Assembly (NCBI GenBank): GCA_013397115.1
Contig: VWZW01001209.1
Span: 1,554,236-1,618,235 of the forward strand
DNA from: Edolisoma coerulescens
Taxonomy: Eukaryota; Chordata; Aves; Passeriformes; Campephagidae
Direction of reading: 5' to 3'
Length of the DNA stretch: 64,000 nt
Shown here: piece after piece, positions 48,031 to 61,600 of the stretch
Layout of the letters: every line of letters begins with the position of its first letter
Position numbering within the stretch: the stretch's first letter is position 1
Position numbers and translations under genes: made by a program
The notes under the pieces: generated by a model
Database searches by the model: none
What the model saw: the letters and a program-made list of their open reading frames with translations, nothing else
Told to the model about the DNA's origin: nothing

Positions 48031-51000
48031 TGAATCAGCTGGACAAAACCAGCCAGGGAACATCCACCAGAAAGCTTGAGACACAGAAGCGAGCAATGTA
48101 AACAGGCCTCCATGCTGATGGTGCTCAAGTAACAGCTGGCAGGTCTTATTCCCTTTTGGTGAAAGAAAAGTCATAAACGTGAAACAGCCAATGCAGGAAA
48201 AGTTGTATAAAAAGCTAAATTCATCTGTCGGCCTGCATCCAAAATCCCAGGACAGAAAATGGCACTGTTAGTACATAAAAACTGCAAAGCAAAACCATGA
48301 GCGCCATCCACCTCTTGCTGAAACAAGCTCTGTGTGAAGCCAGCCAAGCCCAAGAGTTTTCTGGCACTTTCAAATAGGTCAGATTTCCTGGCTGCTGCTT
48401 CTGGGATCAGTTCTAGGGGCATCTGAACTCTGAAGACCAGCTGGGCTGTCACTGCTAGCTGGCCATTTGTTGTTGACAGTAGTGCCAAGTCAGTTGGTTG
48501 TATGGGTTGGAGCTGAGTGAGTTCTCAATCACTCAAATACTCTCTGTGTTGCTGTTGTTTACCCCAGCTTTCAGACCAAAAGCCTTTCACATAGGTCATA
48601 TTCAGTCACCTCCCATTCTCTTACGCCATGAGACTTGCCAGTAAGCTCTGTTTGTTAAATAAAGCTGAGTGACATTTCTGAAAACCTTTCTTAATGGGCC
48701 AGACTCATCATCACAACCTCAGCAGCTGCATGCGCAAAGCTCGGAGAGATTTTGGAGCAGTGATCAGCCACTCATTCTCTTCTGCAGAAATCCCTGCAGC
48801 TTTATCATTCCCAGAATGTCAATATCCCTTCTGCTACTGCATTAAGCAACACAGTGTTTGGTGTTTGTTCACTCTCACTTCAGACAAAAGGCAAAATGGT
48901 GTGCCTAATGCAATAATTAGCTGTGCTTGTACAGCACATAATGGACCTTAGATGAGGATGGAAGAAGCTAGCAAAGGACATGCCACCTCCACAGACACTA
49001 TGGTGCTAAAGGAACTATGTTTACAACCACGTTCTGTATTTTATGTTCACACAATCTTTCAGATCAACTTAAATCCAAGCTTCTAAGAAGCATTTTAAAG
49101 ACGAGGCCCAAGATTTTAACCAAGATTCAGTACATGGAAGAAGCCACTGTGAAGATATTGGACCTCCCCACTACACTTGTGTTAAGCCAGCATGTTTGTT
49201 AAATCACTTAAGTCTTCAGTCTGCAGGAATGAAAAAGACTTGTTTTGGTCAATAGGAATGTTCTTCTGCTGTCAAGTCATGGTTCAAATTTAGTTCCTCA
49301 AATGGGACAGATGCCAGTATAGTTTCGACTGAGATTAGACAATAAGGATATATCTGAGACACTATCTAGCCTTACTGTAACTCTTCCAGTTCCACTCTAG
49401 TAAATAAATAATGCATGTTTTTCTTACTTTGATAACTCTATGCTATAGCCATTTATGTTCCTCCGGGACCTGAATCTGCAGCCATAAGATGCACATCAGC
49501 ACCAGGCACTTGAGATTATTGTCACCAAACTGAGAGTTATCCCACAGCCCCGACTGCTGAAATACTTGGGAGTTTCAGCATTGCATTTAATGGGAAAAGT
49601 TTTAGATATTGTAACACAGAAAACCCGTACCAGAACCAATACAAGTGGGTCATTTGCAAACCTCAATAAACAAAACACAAGTGAAGTCAATAAACAATCG
49701 TTACAAGAAGGAAAAAAACACAGCTTAGCCATTAAGAAAAAATAGACAAAATTATGACATTTTTCTGGTTTATATATTTTTTAATTAATCAGTCATTATA
49801 TGAAAGCCCAAGAATTAAATAGCGTGCTGGCTACACTACTTCATAATTGATTTTTTAACAGTGTCTGGTCATGGCCTTCTTCATCTTTGAATGAAATTGA
49901 AATAACTGATGTGCCAAGCATGAGGACTTATCAGTCCAAACTCAGAATTATGCCTGACTTAGCATTTAAATCATATATCTTTTCTGGTTTTGAGATGCCT
50001 GATTTTACTCTGTGCTTCATTTTGGACAGATGATACTGAATTTGCCTAGAGTGGCTGCTTTGAAAGGAGTGAAAGATGACATTGCACAGATATATCTCTT
50101 TATTACCACGCTTCTGAAATAGATCAAAACATTAAGCACATGATTGAATAGAATACCATTGGGAAATGAACTATATAGCCCTGCTGACTTATGTTTGATT
50201 GCACTTAGTACTTCAGGGCTGACTCTGCCAGAGACAACTGTCTGCACAAAGCTGTGTCGGCTTCTGCCTCTACAGAACCGAACCAGCCTCAGGTCGGGGC
50301 TGCAAAGCAGAAAGATCTCTTTCCCCAATGTATCTCCCCAAGGCATTTGGTCTTCCATTGTCCATCAGCCTCAAAGCCAACTGATGGCACTTTGGAAGCA
50401 CTTTCTGGTGCCAAATTTTTACTTCATCCTAGCTGAGGAGAAAAGTAATTGAATGAGCAGAGTACCATGGTGGAGGGAAGAAAGAGGGTATTGATGTCAA
50501 GGGGTTAAGAGTGACTGCTCTCTTGCAAAAAGAGCTTCCAGGAAGCTCCCAGGCAATTTGGAAGTTTCAAAGCCTCCTCAGGAGTAAAAGGGAAGCTGAG
50601 CTGAAGTTATGGGTGATTCTTACCAGGAAGTTTTGATGTGCATATATCATAGGTGTGGAAAAAAATGGTGGGATGATCAGACTTTAATGGTGAGTGAAAA
50701 ACTGCAAGAGCACATTCCACAAGCTTCAAAGGATGGAAGAATCAACCAGAAAATTTTCTGTTAATCCTTTCTGATTCTCAGGTGTTTTATGCTCCCTTCT
50801 TTGACAGGATGAGAGGCTGTGGACACTACACTGTTTGTGATCTCCAACCTACGAGTGAAACTGAAGCCTATGAGAAAGAGTTTGCTCATCCCATACAGAG
50901 ATAGCTGTCACCAGCTGCCAGCTGACTCAGTAGGCGAGAGCACTTTGTTTGCAGCTTAGTCAGCTTCTGATTTTACCTAATGTTTGCAGTTGGAAGCATT

Positions 51001-54000
51001 AACACCAAAGAAGGTTTGCTTGCCACTATTTAGTGAATGCACAACTCACCTGCTGGTCTGGAATATTCACCACACTTTACTAAAGCTATGAAAAAGCTCG
51101 TGTTTCGTTAGGAATATACAGGTCACAGCTGGGGTTCACAGACAGCATTATTCATTTCTGGACATTGGATAACAAGGCAGGCAGCTGCCATCTAAAAGAA
51201 CCTGAAAGTACCTCTGAAATATAGGTACCAAATAATACTTCTGCACAGTTACTGCACTTATGTACATACAAAAGGATTCAGCTATGTTTCCAACCAGTAC
51301 CTTGTGCTCCATCTTTTGGACAGTAAACCTTCCTTTCTCTCTACAAGCAGCTCGTTACTCCAAAGGGAAAAAGAAATCTGAGTCAGGTTGTTTTGAATGA
51401 TTCACAGTGAATAAATCTGACATGTTTAGCCATTAACGTCTTTGCAAACAATCCTGTCTTGTCAGTTATTCTTGAGAACAACAGGAGAAATTTAATACAT
51501 AAATAAATGCCTGTTTCAGGTAATCCATAAATAGGTAGTTAATCTCTGTTTGGCATGTGACTGGCTACATTTCACATGATACTTTTGCTAGTCCCCAGGC
51601 AAATTTTTTTAGAGATTCAAGCACAATGAAACTGGACAAATAACATCCATCTACAACCAGCCAGCATTCTTCTTCTTCTGTAGCTATGACTCTATTTGAC
51701 ATGAATATAGGTATTCAGACATAGAAAAGACATTGTTTGGCAAGCACCCTTTCACTGAAATGCTTAGTAAAGAAACACTCTGTATGAGCAACCACTCAAA
51801 ATTTTAAGGGATGTTCACAGTATTTTTTCCCTATGCTTCTAGTATGGACCATTTTTACCTGCTACCGTATTTGCTTGTGCATTTTCATCTCTGCTTTTGT
51901 GTAATAATGTAGGAAAGGGTGTCAGGCGTATTTTCAGTCTGGCCTATTACAGGTTAATAGGCTGCAAGTGCTGTCAAATGACAAGGGCGCAGTGTCTGAG
52001 GAGAATGCTGCACTCCCCAAACCCCTACATGCTTATCCTGATGAATGAAACTAATCCCCACAGAAACATATATTTAAGATGCCCAGAACACCTACGTGAG
52101 GGACTTTCTTTACTAAGACTTCTCAGCTCATCCAGGTTTCAAAACACTACAGAAAACACATCTTGACCTCAAGACTGTAAGAGATGACTTAGCTTTTCCA
52201 GCGCATTATTTTCTAGGTTCAAACACAACCTCCTAAAAATTTTGGATGTTTAATTTAGGGTGCTATAAAAAACATGCTGAACTGAGTACTATCAGCCACT
52301 TACCAGTCTGAGTAATGTCAAATGACCTTTATTATGTTCTACTGCCCTCTATGTTCAAGCACCATGTTCTTTTATAGCCCTCCTATAACTCTATAAAGTA
52401 AGGGAAGACAGCATGTTTGCAGAACCTTTTCCAGAACACAAGAGTCAGGTGCCTCTAATACGGTCCTATTTTTTTTAAACAACTGATTTTAGAAAGTATG
52501 AGCAATTCTCTACTTTTTTTCTAAGGTGATTGACATTTTCAATTTCACTCAGATACACATTAACTTTGATAAGCATTATGATTTAAGAATACTTTCCCAC
52601 ATTACAGCAGCACTTTCACATGGGAATAAACGCAGACTAAAATACCAATAATTACACTGTAGCTAAAAGTTAAGCGTCATTAGTACCTGATATAGCTTTG
52701 CTGCTGCCTGCTATTGGACAGCCACTTAACCACCATTCTGTTTGACAACTATAAAGTGTAATTATGTGCTACTATTAAATGTTTCTTCTGCAAAGTGCCA
52801 CTACAAAAATCTTTTTTTTTTTTAATTTCAGAAATACTAAAATATGTTAAAAAAAAAAAAAGTCTTGATGGGCCGAATGCTGTATTACAATCAAAAGCAA
52901 ATCTGACACTAACTGAATGAATAAATGAATACACAGGGATTGAACCTGGAGAGGAGACATAATGTCTTCATCATTCTCCAAGTGGACATGGTGGGATAAA
53001 GAAAACAGGAAATGAAGAAGAAAGCAGCATGCTCTGCATGGCTGAGGTCAGGACTGGAGGCAGGAAAGACAGGTTCTAATTCAAACCTGCTCACTAAATC
53101 CTCATTCATCTTTGGAGAAAGTGTAATCTCACTGCTGCAACTTCACCAGTTCTGGAGTGGAAATAACAGTTTCTTCTTCAGGAAGGTTTTAGGAGGAAGA
53201 TCTGGCTAATCCTGCGCCTGTGCAAAAGTCCACTTTTCCCAGTTTCAGTCCCAAATGGCAATTTTGGAATCATTTGAGGCAGGACTGCCTGCAGACTCTA
53301 CCCATAGCTTTGAGAACCATCTTAGTTGTGTGAGCTTTTGCCCAGGGCCAATCTTGCTTTGTCTCCCTTCCCCATGAGGGAAGTGGAGACCAGCTGTGCC
53401 TCGAGGCAGCATGCTGTCCTTCCTCTTAGCCTTAGCACAGCACTCTAGAGACTGAGCTCCTCTGCATTCAGCATTTGGTAATGTGAAACATGAACAGAAA
53501 CAGAGGAGACTTTTCAGATGCAATGCAAACTCGCTGGTAAAGGTCAGAAAAAAAAGGTCTGAATATGGCTATTGTGAGTTTCCCTGATCTTTCACTCCAG
53601 ACTCCTTGCTGCAGGGCTATTTGCAGTTTTTTCTTCACATATGGTACTAATGGCTGTGTCCACTGATTTCCAGAATCTCAGGTTCTCACTGATTCTGAGC
53701 CTAGATGATGTCTGTGACAGAATGTTGGACTAAGTGCCCTGGTCTGATCCCAAAAGAGAATTCTCATGACCCATCCTAGAATTAAAATTATAGCAACAGC
53801 TAAATTCTAAAGTAAAAACACTGAATTACCAGCTTGCTTACAGACACATTTAGACTAGAGTCCAAGAACAACACTACCCTGAACAAAGATTGCCAGAGTC
53901 TCATGTTTATTTGATTGGAAAGCCCTCTCCAAGAATTCAAGACAATAAACTTCAGGTCTTGGAAATCAAATTATTATGTGACAGCACCCCTTCTTATTGT

Positions 54001-54629
54001 ATATCCTAATTGAATTTAACATCACACTGCACCTCTATAGAGAAAGACAATGATAAATTTTATTTTGCTGCAGAATCCTCAGAAACATATCTGCTAGATC
54101 ACAACTAGATTACTCTCCTGACAGCAGTGATAAATGGTTGTCATTTCCATGTTTTAAAGAACTTTTAAAGTAATAAACTAGTGATCCTAGTGCTCTGGTA
54201 AATAAGTGCACATTTTGTTAGTCCTCTGTCAAAGTTAACAAAATGGCCACACTGTGATTGCCTTTACCAGAGGCAAAGCCAAGTAGGAAACACATCTGCA
54301 CTGGTTGCCACTTTAGATTCCTTGACAGGACACATTTATCCTAGGAAATTTAAACAGTTATATGTTTTCTGGATGCTTGGACACTGAGGATAACTCGTAT
54401 GGAATGGCTTGTTAACATGCTTTAAAGTTCTCTTTTCGATATAAACAAGGTAGCAGCACTTAAACTGCATTGGGAATGGCTTAGGCTAATTCCCACGTGA
54501 TGCATGGGGATGGTTCAGGACACTGATACTAGTCCCAGGCCAAACACATCCAAAAGACTATTCCAATGATTTCAGAGCATGAACAATCACAAAAACATAC
54601 AAATATTGCTTGAAGATGGCTTAATTCAA
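48031..54629. other. Unique AT-rich sequence, no gene seen
   Basis: About 6.6 kb without a recognisable gene, RNA or transposon. Longest frames are near 113 codons (50017-50358 minus) and overlap plus-strand frames. It includes an inverted pair of T and A runs at 52811-52862. Confidence 0.55.
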
Positions 54630-54795
54630 CTTCCTCTTTGAAACTGGATAATTGCCATCACTTGTTCAGGTCTGTCATTCCTTTGTCCAGTCACATCTTG
54701 AAAAGATCCAAGGTTGAGGTCCCTTTGAGCTGTGTCACTATGCTTCTGGTGAAGTCATTTTTCTTACAGTTCTACCTGAACATTTGAACCCCAAT
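54630..54795 (-). mobile_element. Degenerate CR1 LINE fragment, minus strand
   Basis: The stretch GTCCAGTCACATCTTGAAAAGATCCAAGGTTGAG, followed by a worn GGTGAAGTCATTTTTCTTACAGTTCTACCTGAACATTTGAACCCC, resembles the complement of the CR1 region just downstream of the ORF2 end and into its C-terminus. No octamer end remains. Similarity is recognisable only by eye, so this is a modest call. Confidence 0.5.
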
Positions 54796-57700
54796 CTACA
54801 ATTATTAACCCATGCTGCACTGTCTGGAACTACTGAGAACAGCTTTTAGGCAACTGAATCCAATTTCACTTCCCAATCTATTTATTGTAAGAGGTGAGCA
54901 GAAGCTCACCTTCTGGGTCTGGGCTCCAGAAGATGGATGAAGAAGAGACGGAGCCATGGCAGAAATACCCTGGGTGTGGTTTCGTGGAAGTTGGGCATGA
55001 TGTCAGGAGAGCACCAACCCTGTCAGGAACGATATCAATGTCCACAGGAAGACACAAGTCAGGACGTGCAGGATTGCCAGGTTTAGGGCATAGACGGTCT
55101 TCACACTCTTCCATCAGCCACAGGCTTTGGCATTAACCCTCAACTCAGGGATTTTTTCATGCACATGAGCTGTTACATCAAATTGACAGGGTGAAGATAA
55201 AAGAGGTAAGACAGAGCATGCAGCTGTGGGTACCTAGCACTGCACAGTGTGCCAGCACTGCTGAGAGCAAGGAATAAATCATGGTGCTGCCTGGCATGGA
55301 GCCTGCTGCTGTAGAAGTTGTGCTGAGCAGTGAGTACTAAGAGCTATGAGATAGGGGGTTAGTTCCTGGTCTTCACAGTCAGCATTTAGGCTTGAAGCCA
55401 TTGCAGACACAGGCTGAAGAGTCTCACATGCGCATGCATCCCTCCCCCCACGCTGGCCAGGGAGTCCTCACAGCCTGCAGGCACTGGGTATGCCACCACC
55501 TCTCCTCTCTGCTGCTATGTCAAGCAAACCCAATACATTTCAAACTGCACCCATCCAGTTTTCAGGAACAAGGCACCATCTCCAAGAAGATCTGGACACC
55601 TTAGAAGAGAGGGAGAGAAAGTAGGGAGTTCGGGGGGGACGTAAATCTCATAGGAAATAAGGGGTCAGCAGGTCAGTGTTTTTATGAACACTGGTGTTAC
55701 TGGTCTTTTCTGTGGGATGTTTACACTAAAAAATACCAGTCACTACTGCTGGGCCTTAGGCAAACACAGCAATTTCCCTATATGTATATGTACACACTCA
55801 CTTACCATATGAATGCCCTTTTAATTTTGTTTAAATACTTCCAAAATTATATGAGCCTGGATAATTGGGGGAAAAAAAAAAAAAAGCAATGTTTAACCTC
55901 ATATCAATCTAAATTCCTAATTCTGCACTTTGACATCAGTGTTCTTGCTGAAAGTTAGTTCTACACATCAGTCAGTTGGGCATCAGAAATAATGCCACAT
56001 GATCTGCAGATTAAACACAATAGTACATTTCCTTTTGACAATACCTGCAAAGTACTCATCAAATATTTCTGACCCAGTGGACACACAAAAGTAATTTTTG
56101 ACAAATACAGAGGAAAGGTTAACCGGGCTTTTTCCCAGCCCTTTGGGAACATAAGGAAGAGACAGCCATTAGCTGTTAGCCTGAAATAATTTATCCCATT
56201 CTGCCTGGCCACATCAATGAGCTGTGTGATTTCAATACACTGCTAGTATGAATGATGTGAGCCTCAAATCTTGGAATAATCATATTCACTCACTGAAAAC
56301 TGAGCTCAGATGAAAAAATACTCACAGCCATGCCTTCATCTAAAGCTATTAGTTTGGTTTCCTATCCTGTTAGTTCTGGGAAATCTGTCCATCAAATTTC
56401 AGCTGCTGCTCACTTCTGTCTTCACCAGGAGATGAGTAGCACAACATGGGAGCTGTCATTCATTTTTCATTTATAGACTGTATTACAGATGTGTGATTAC
56501 AGGAGAAAAAGTGGGTGAACTCCTGTTTCATTTCCCTGGAGGATGAAGATTGTCTTTACATAAGCTGTCACAGCTCCTAAGAGCTCCTCCTGCTGCTGGA
56601 TTCTGTCCAATGCTGTAAATGGACCTTCCTTGTCCCCAGAATGAGGCTGCCCAGGGATATCCTGTGCGAGCACACTGTGCTGGCACATGTCTCCTGCAGC
56701 CACAAAGCACAGGGGGAAGAATTCTTGTTTTGTTCTCCAGATTCAGATTTTAGGCATTTTGCACAGGGCTTCCAGCATTGCACAACTTTGGTGAGATTAT
56801 GGCACTCTGCAGGTGGACTGTGAACTTTTACTAAGCCTATTTAAAAAACACCTGTGAGCAATACAAATCTGAGCCAAGGAAAGACAAAAGCCAGATGAAA
56901 AAACTGTTTCTCCCTTCATAAACTTTCATGGGGAGGAGCAGTTTCAGGTGTTCATAAAGTTTTCCCACCAGGAAGACAGAGAAAACCAAGTTTTGGAGAC
57001 TGGTCCAGCTCATTATCTGGAATCCAGACACAGCTTGCCTGGCTCCTGGCCCTGCTCTTCAGCTCACTTTCTTCTTCCAGTTGCGTGGTGCAAGCCAACG
57101 AGCAACTTAAATCAGGACAGATGCAGATAACAGACTATGTCTCCCCTCAGCACCCTCATACATGGCTGTTATGGACTAACAAACTAACCTGTCCCACAGC
57201 AAGGAGCAGGGCTGTGACCCTACTTTTGGGACAGTTCTGTCATGAATGGGTGGTTTGGGAGGCTTAGAGAATCACTATCAAAGGCATTGGTGAAAAGCAA
57301 GTTTTAATATAAATTTGTGAAAGTGCAACGTAACAGAGTTCAATGGCAAGGTTCACTCTATCATTTACACCATAGATGAAGCACACAAAGAGAAATCAAT
57401 TAAAAATTATTTACACAGGGACTGGGAAGGGTGCAAATTATATGGATGCAAAAAATAAGGGGACAAAAGGGTTTAGCAAGCGCTTAATCATGACTACTTT
57501 GACATTCATAAAGTCATTCAATAGGATTTACTACAATTACAACGGTCACTTAATAATAGATTCAAGATAACATTCATGTCATAATCAATTCACCCACATG
57601 CACACAGACAGAAATGTATACATCTATATCTATGCCCACAATGGTACCTGTCCTGAGCCCAGTCAGCCCTGGGAGCAGGTTACTGGAACCCTTTGGGTGG

Positions 57701-58079
57701 CTCCATCTGGGTGTAAGTCACTGCCAGCTACTGACATCTGCCCAGTTTGAACTCCCCAAGCACAATTACACTGGTGCAAAAACAGTATGAAATTATTTCC
57801 ACAGGAGTTATCTGAATTTGGGTCTGAAAAGGCAACAGGACCAACCTGCCAACCATACACATTTATGAAGAATGACTCTTTCATTTTCATACACACGTAT
57901 AAATATGTATATTTAGTAATTAGTGTAGCACTGCAGAGGAAGTCTCAAGTAGCATGTCATAATTTCTTAATTAATTCCTTGAGAAATTCCTGTCTGAGGA
58001 ATATGAAGAAAACTAGGACCCTGAGAAAACTAGGAAAATGAACTCTCCATATTCCTTCACGAATCAATTACAGGGTAAT
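54796..58079. other. Unique sequence, no gene seen
   Basis: No recognisable gene. The 78- and 80-codon frames on opposite strands at 54878-55136 occupy a slightly GC-richer patch and are unlike known proteins. A 14-15 bp A-run lies at about 55872-55886. Confidence 0.5.
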
Positions 58080-58610
58080 ACTGTCCATTCCCTTTAGTAC
58101 CTGTCCATGGACCTGTAACTGCATTCCTTTTTGTCTAGTCCATTTTTGAAGTTGCTGACACCTTCTGCCTCCATTAATTTCCAAGGCAATGAGTTCCAGG
58201 TTATACCCACTACATAAAGACATCATTTCTCTTATGTCCTTTCAAATAGTTTCTCACCAGTTTCAATGACTTCCCCAAATTTTTATATTTGAGGAAAATA
58301 ACAGTTCTGCAGTCACCGTAACCACATCTCCATGATTTTGTAAGCCTTAGCCATACACTCCAAAGCCTTCCCAAACTGAAGTCCCAAGCTAATCTGCAGC
58401 TCTTTCATCCCCTTACTCATTTTAGTGATCTTCCCTGTACTTTTAAGTCCGCTCTGACCTTTTTGAGGTGCAAAAATTAAAACTGCCTACAGCATTCAAG
58501 TTATGGGTGCTCCAAAGTTCTGTGTAGCTGCAAAATTATGTTTTTCCTTTTGAAGCCAATACCTGATGATACCAAATGCTTTAGACTGATACAGGAAGGA
58601 GCCTTATCCT
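58080..58610 (-). mobile_element. Ancient CR1-like LINE fragment, minus strand
   Basis: About 500 bp follow, in order, the complement of the old amniote CR1 lineage: TAGTCCATTTTTGAAGTTGC, then CCTCCATTAATTT, GGCAATGAGTTCCAGGTTA, ATGATTTTGTAAGCC, TTTAGTGATCTTCCCTGTAC, TTTTTGAGGTGCAAAAATT, ACTGCCTACAGCATTCAAG and TATGGGTGCTCC. Divergence is high and stops are scattered, so no open frame remains. This subclass is also seen in turtles and crocodilians, which implies an insertion far older than the other CR1 copies here. Confidence 0.72.
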
Positions 58611-61600
58611 GTCTTCAGACCTACAATAGAAATCTTGAAAACAGCTATGTAAGCCTTAATTACTTATTCTACAATATTTCATCTGTGTGAGCACATAGGA
58701 TACACACTCTCTTTTAGCAGTACCTGTTTGGTGCCATTTTGCAGGATTCTATCCTGCTTACAAGTTTCTGAGCCCACATGGTCCTGAATCAAACAGCTAT
58801 CTGAAATTTGTAAATGAAGACTGTCTTCTTGTCCAGTGTTTTCACCATGTTTGTGGTCCTTTAGGCTAATATGTTTGACTTTGAAAATTAGACGAGCTGA
58901 GATGTGGCTCAGCAGACAGGTGGTAGCTCAGCAGGCTTCCATTAAAAGCCAGTCCCTCTGGCTCCAAATCTGTCCAGGTTTCAAAAGCTAGTCAGTGACA
59001 GAGAAAAGAATTACCCTCTTGCTATGCTTTACACACAGTCCATTTCTCCCAGAAGCAATGACCTTCTGTACTTTTGGCTTTAAAATGTTCATCTTCTTCT
59101 GAGCTAAATCTAAAACCTACTGAATAAGTATTCATAGCTGATGCCTTTAGAATATTTGCTGCACAGGAAGAAACATTCAAGAAGAAACTTAAAAGTGTGT
59201 CAAAGAGGATTGAGGGGTTTGCATGTATGCACATATGCATGCATATGCAAATTCGAGAGGGTGCAAAACTTTATTTGCTGGGATTTTAAAGATGCAGTTT
59301 ATCTTGACAGAAGAAATATTTGTGTTTACTGGTCTTAAAGAACACACATTGCTGAAAGTCACTGTGGTAATAAGAAGCCTTAAGGAGTAATAAAGGATGA
59401 GCCTTGAAGGAAAATGAAATTGTTTTCAAGTGAGGGAAACATTTAAGCTAACATTTCCTGTACAAATCTTTGAAGGTATTGGGGTTTTTCTCCTTAAGAT
59501 TTCATCATAATTGGAGAACTGGGTGCTAAAACCCACAATATACATTTCTATTTCTATCTGATTTCTTTAGAAATAAGTTAGCCATGATGGCTTTTCACTA
59601 GAGAGGGCTTCTGGAGTGCTACATTAATTATTAACTACACGTAGGCATTGATCATTCTTCCCCATCCCAATCAATACTGATATTGAATTTAGGTTTAAAA
59701 AAAATTGTCAGTTTGTGACTTGTGTTTCATAACCAAATACACGGACACCTACTTCAGGATTCATGTTTTGCACTCTGTGGCAGAAGGCCAGGTATAAGTA
59801 AATTAATCGGGTTATTAACTTGGCCTGCACTATGAATTACAACTCTGCACGTGGAGAGCAGAACACCTGAAACTTGCCCTGCTGATCTGCAGAACAGCTA
59901 GAGAGTTGGCACAGGAACTCAGAGGCACAGACACATTTTCCAAGAGCTTTGAAAGTCAGCCAACACAGCAGCACAGAGCACATGCCTGAATCCAGGCAAG
60001 TCAAAATATTTTATCAGAAACCCATCAGCAAAGGCCTTTTGACATTTCTACCCCAGACAAGAACGGTGTCCTATCACTGATCTCTCCAATCCATAAGAAA
60101 AAGCATAACTGACCATGAATATTATCATATCAATAATTAAAGTATCACCTGGTGTGTCAGATGCTTTTGATGAAAGTAAAGTTATGGCGGGACATCTGGG
60201 GCAATTATGTGTTGTCAAAACATAATGAATATATTTGAAAAGCAGAGCTGAAAATAAGCTGCTTGAAACAAACCTGCCAAAAGAGTCAAAGGCTTCACGT
60301 TAATTAATAATGGCATTCAGCACATTGCATGGCACATTTGGCATTCCAGCAGCAGGGCCAGGACACGGACTCACCCAGCCTGTTGCCCTGGTCTCAGTAG
60401 TAGCTCCTGATTAAAAGCCAGAAGACGTTGGAGTCTGGTGCTAAGAGTGACTCCTCTGCCATCAGGAGAGAAAATGCAACAAGTGGTCTGAATAACACAG
60501 CAAACTGGTCGTGACAAAACACCACCCATTTATCAGGAGGAGAAAATATAAAATGGAGAAGACCTGGGAAGTGCAGAGCATTTCATCTCAGCACTTCATC
60601 GCTGGCCAGACTCAAGGGGACTTAGCTGTAGGATCTTCCACATCCCCTCTCCTTCTTCCTTGCTGCAGGGTGAGTGCTTGAAGGCAGTCACAGCACAGCA
60701 GGTGCTCAGGGAACAACTCACCACTTCCTTTGCCAGTGGACATGAAAGTTACAGTTTGGTCCACACTGGCGAAGTATTTATTTGCAAAGAGGGGCGAGAG
60801 CTAAAACTGGGGTCTAGCAGCAGCTCGTGGAGTCCAAAGGCACTGAAGTGAGAGGAAAGATAAAAGCTGTGACATGTAATGGAACTCAACTACAGAACAT
60901 TTCTGCATATTTTTGCTTTTCTTTCTGTGTGCAAGTTCAGAAATACTTCACACTCTATGCTAGTCGAAGTCACAGAACCTTGAAACTCTGATTTACTGTG
61001 GGGCCAAAACACAAGTTCAGTAGTTTTAAATGACAGCTTTTAATTAGTTTGAAACTGAAGTAGGTGAGACTCCAGCTTTAAATAGGCTGTCGTATACAAG
61101 CTAATATATGTGATTTACTGTGTATTGTTTTTATGACATAGTGCAAGTGTTGCACATAGCATTTTGATATATTAAGTGAACAGTTCCTGCCTTATAATTT
61201 CATGCTGTAAAATGAAAAATGTATAAATATAAGTAAATATATGTATGCGTATACTTTTAAGCACATAGACTCCAGTGCTGACAGCGTAGAAGTAATAAGT
61301 TGATTTCAAACCTGTTTAAAACAGCTGTCAGCTTTGGTCGGTTTAAAAAAATCAAGAAGGGTGCTGAAAAAATGAGAAGCAAATTGATAAAAAATTTAAA
61401 TCTACATTGGGAGAAGCAAATATGCCAACTGAAAAAAATAGTTTCTGAATTCTTTTAAACAAGTTGTTAAATAAAACCATAGTCAATTAACAAGCCATTC
61501 CTCAGCTGCACAACAGATAGCTCAGCACGCTCACAGCTCGCCTTGGCCCTCACACTGCGGCGCAGTCTGTCTCCCAAGACAGCGCTTGTGCAAACACACA

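Noticed and set aside
58915..58985. Functional tRNA gene
   Set aside because: The B box is imperfect and no acceptor stem or anticodon arm pairs convincingly.
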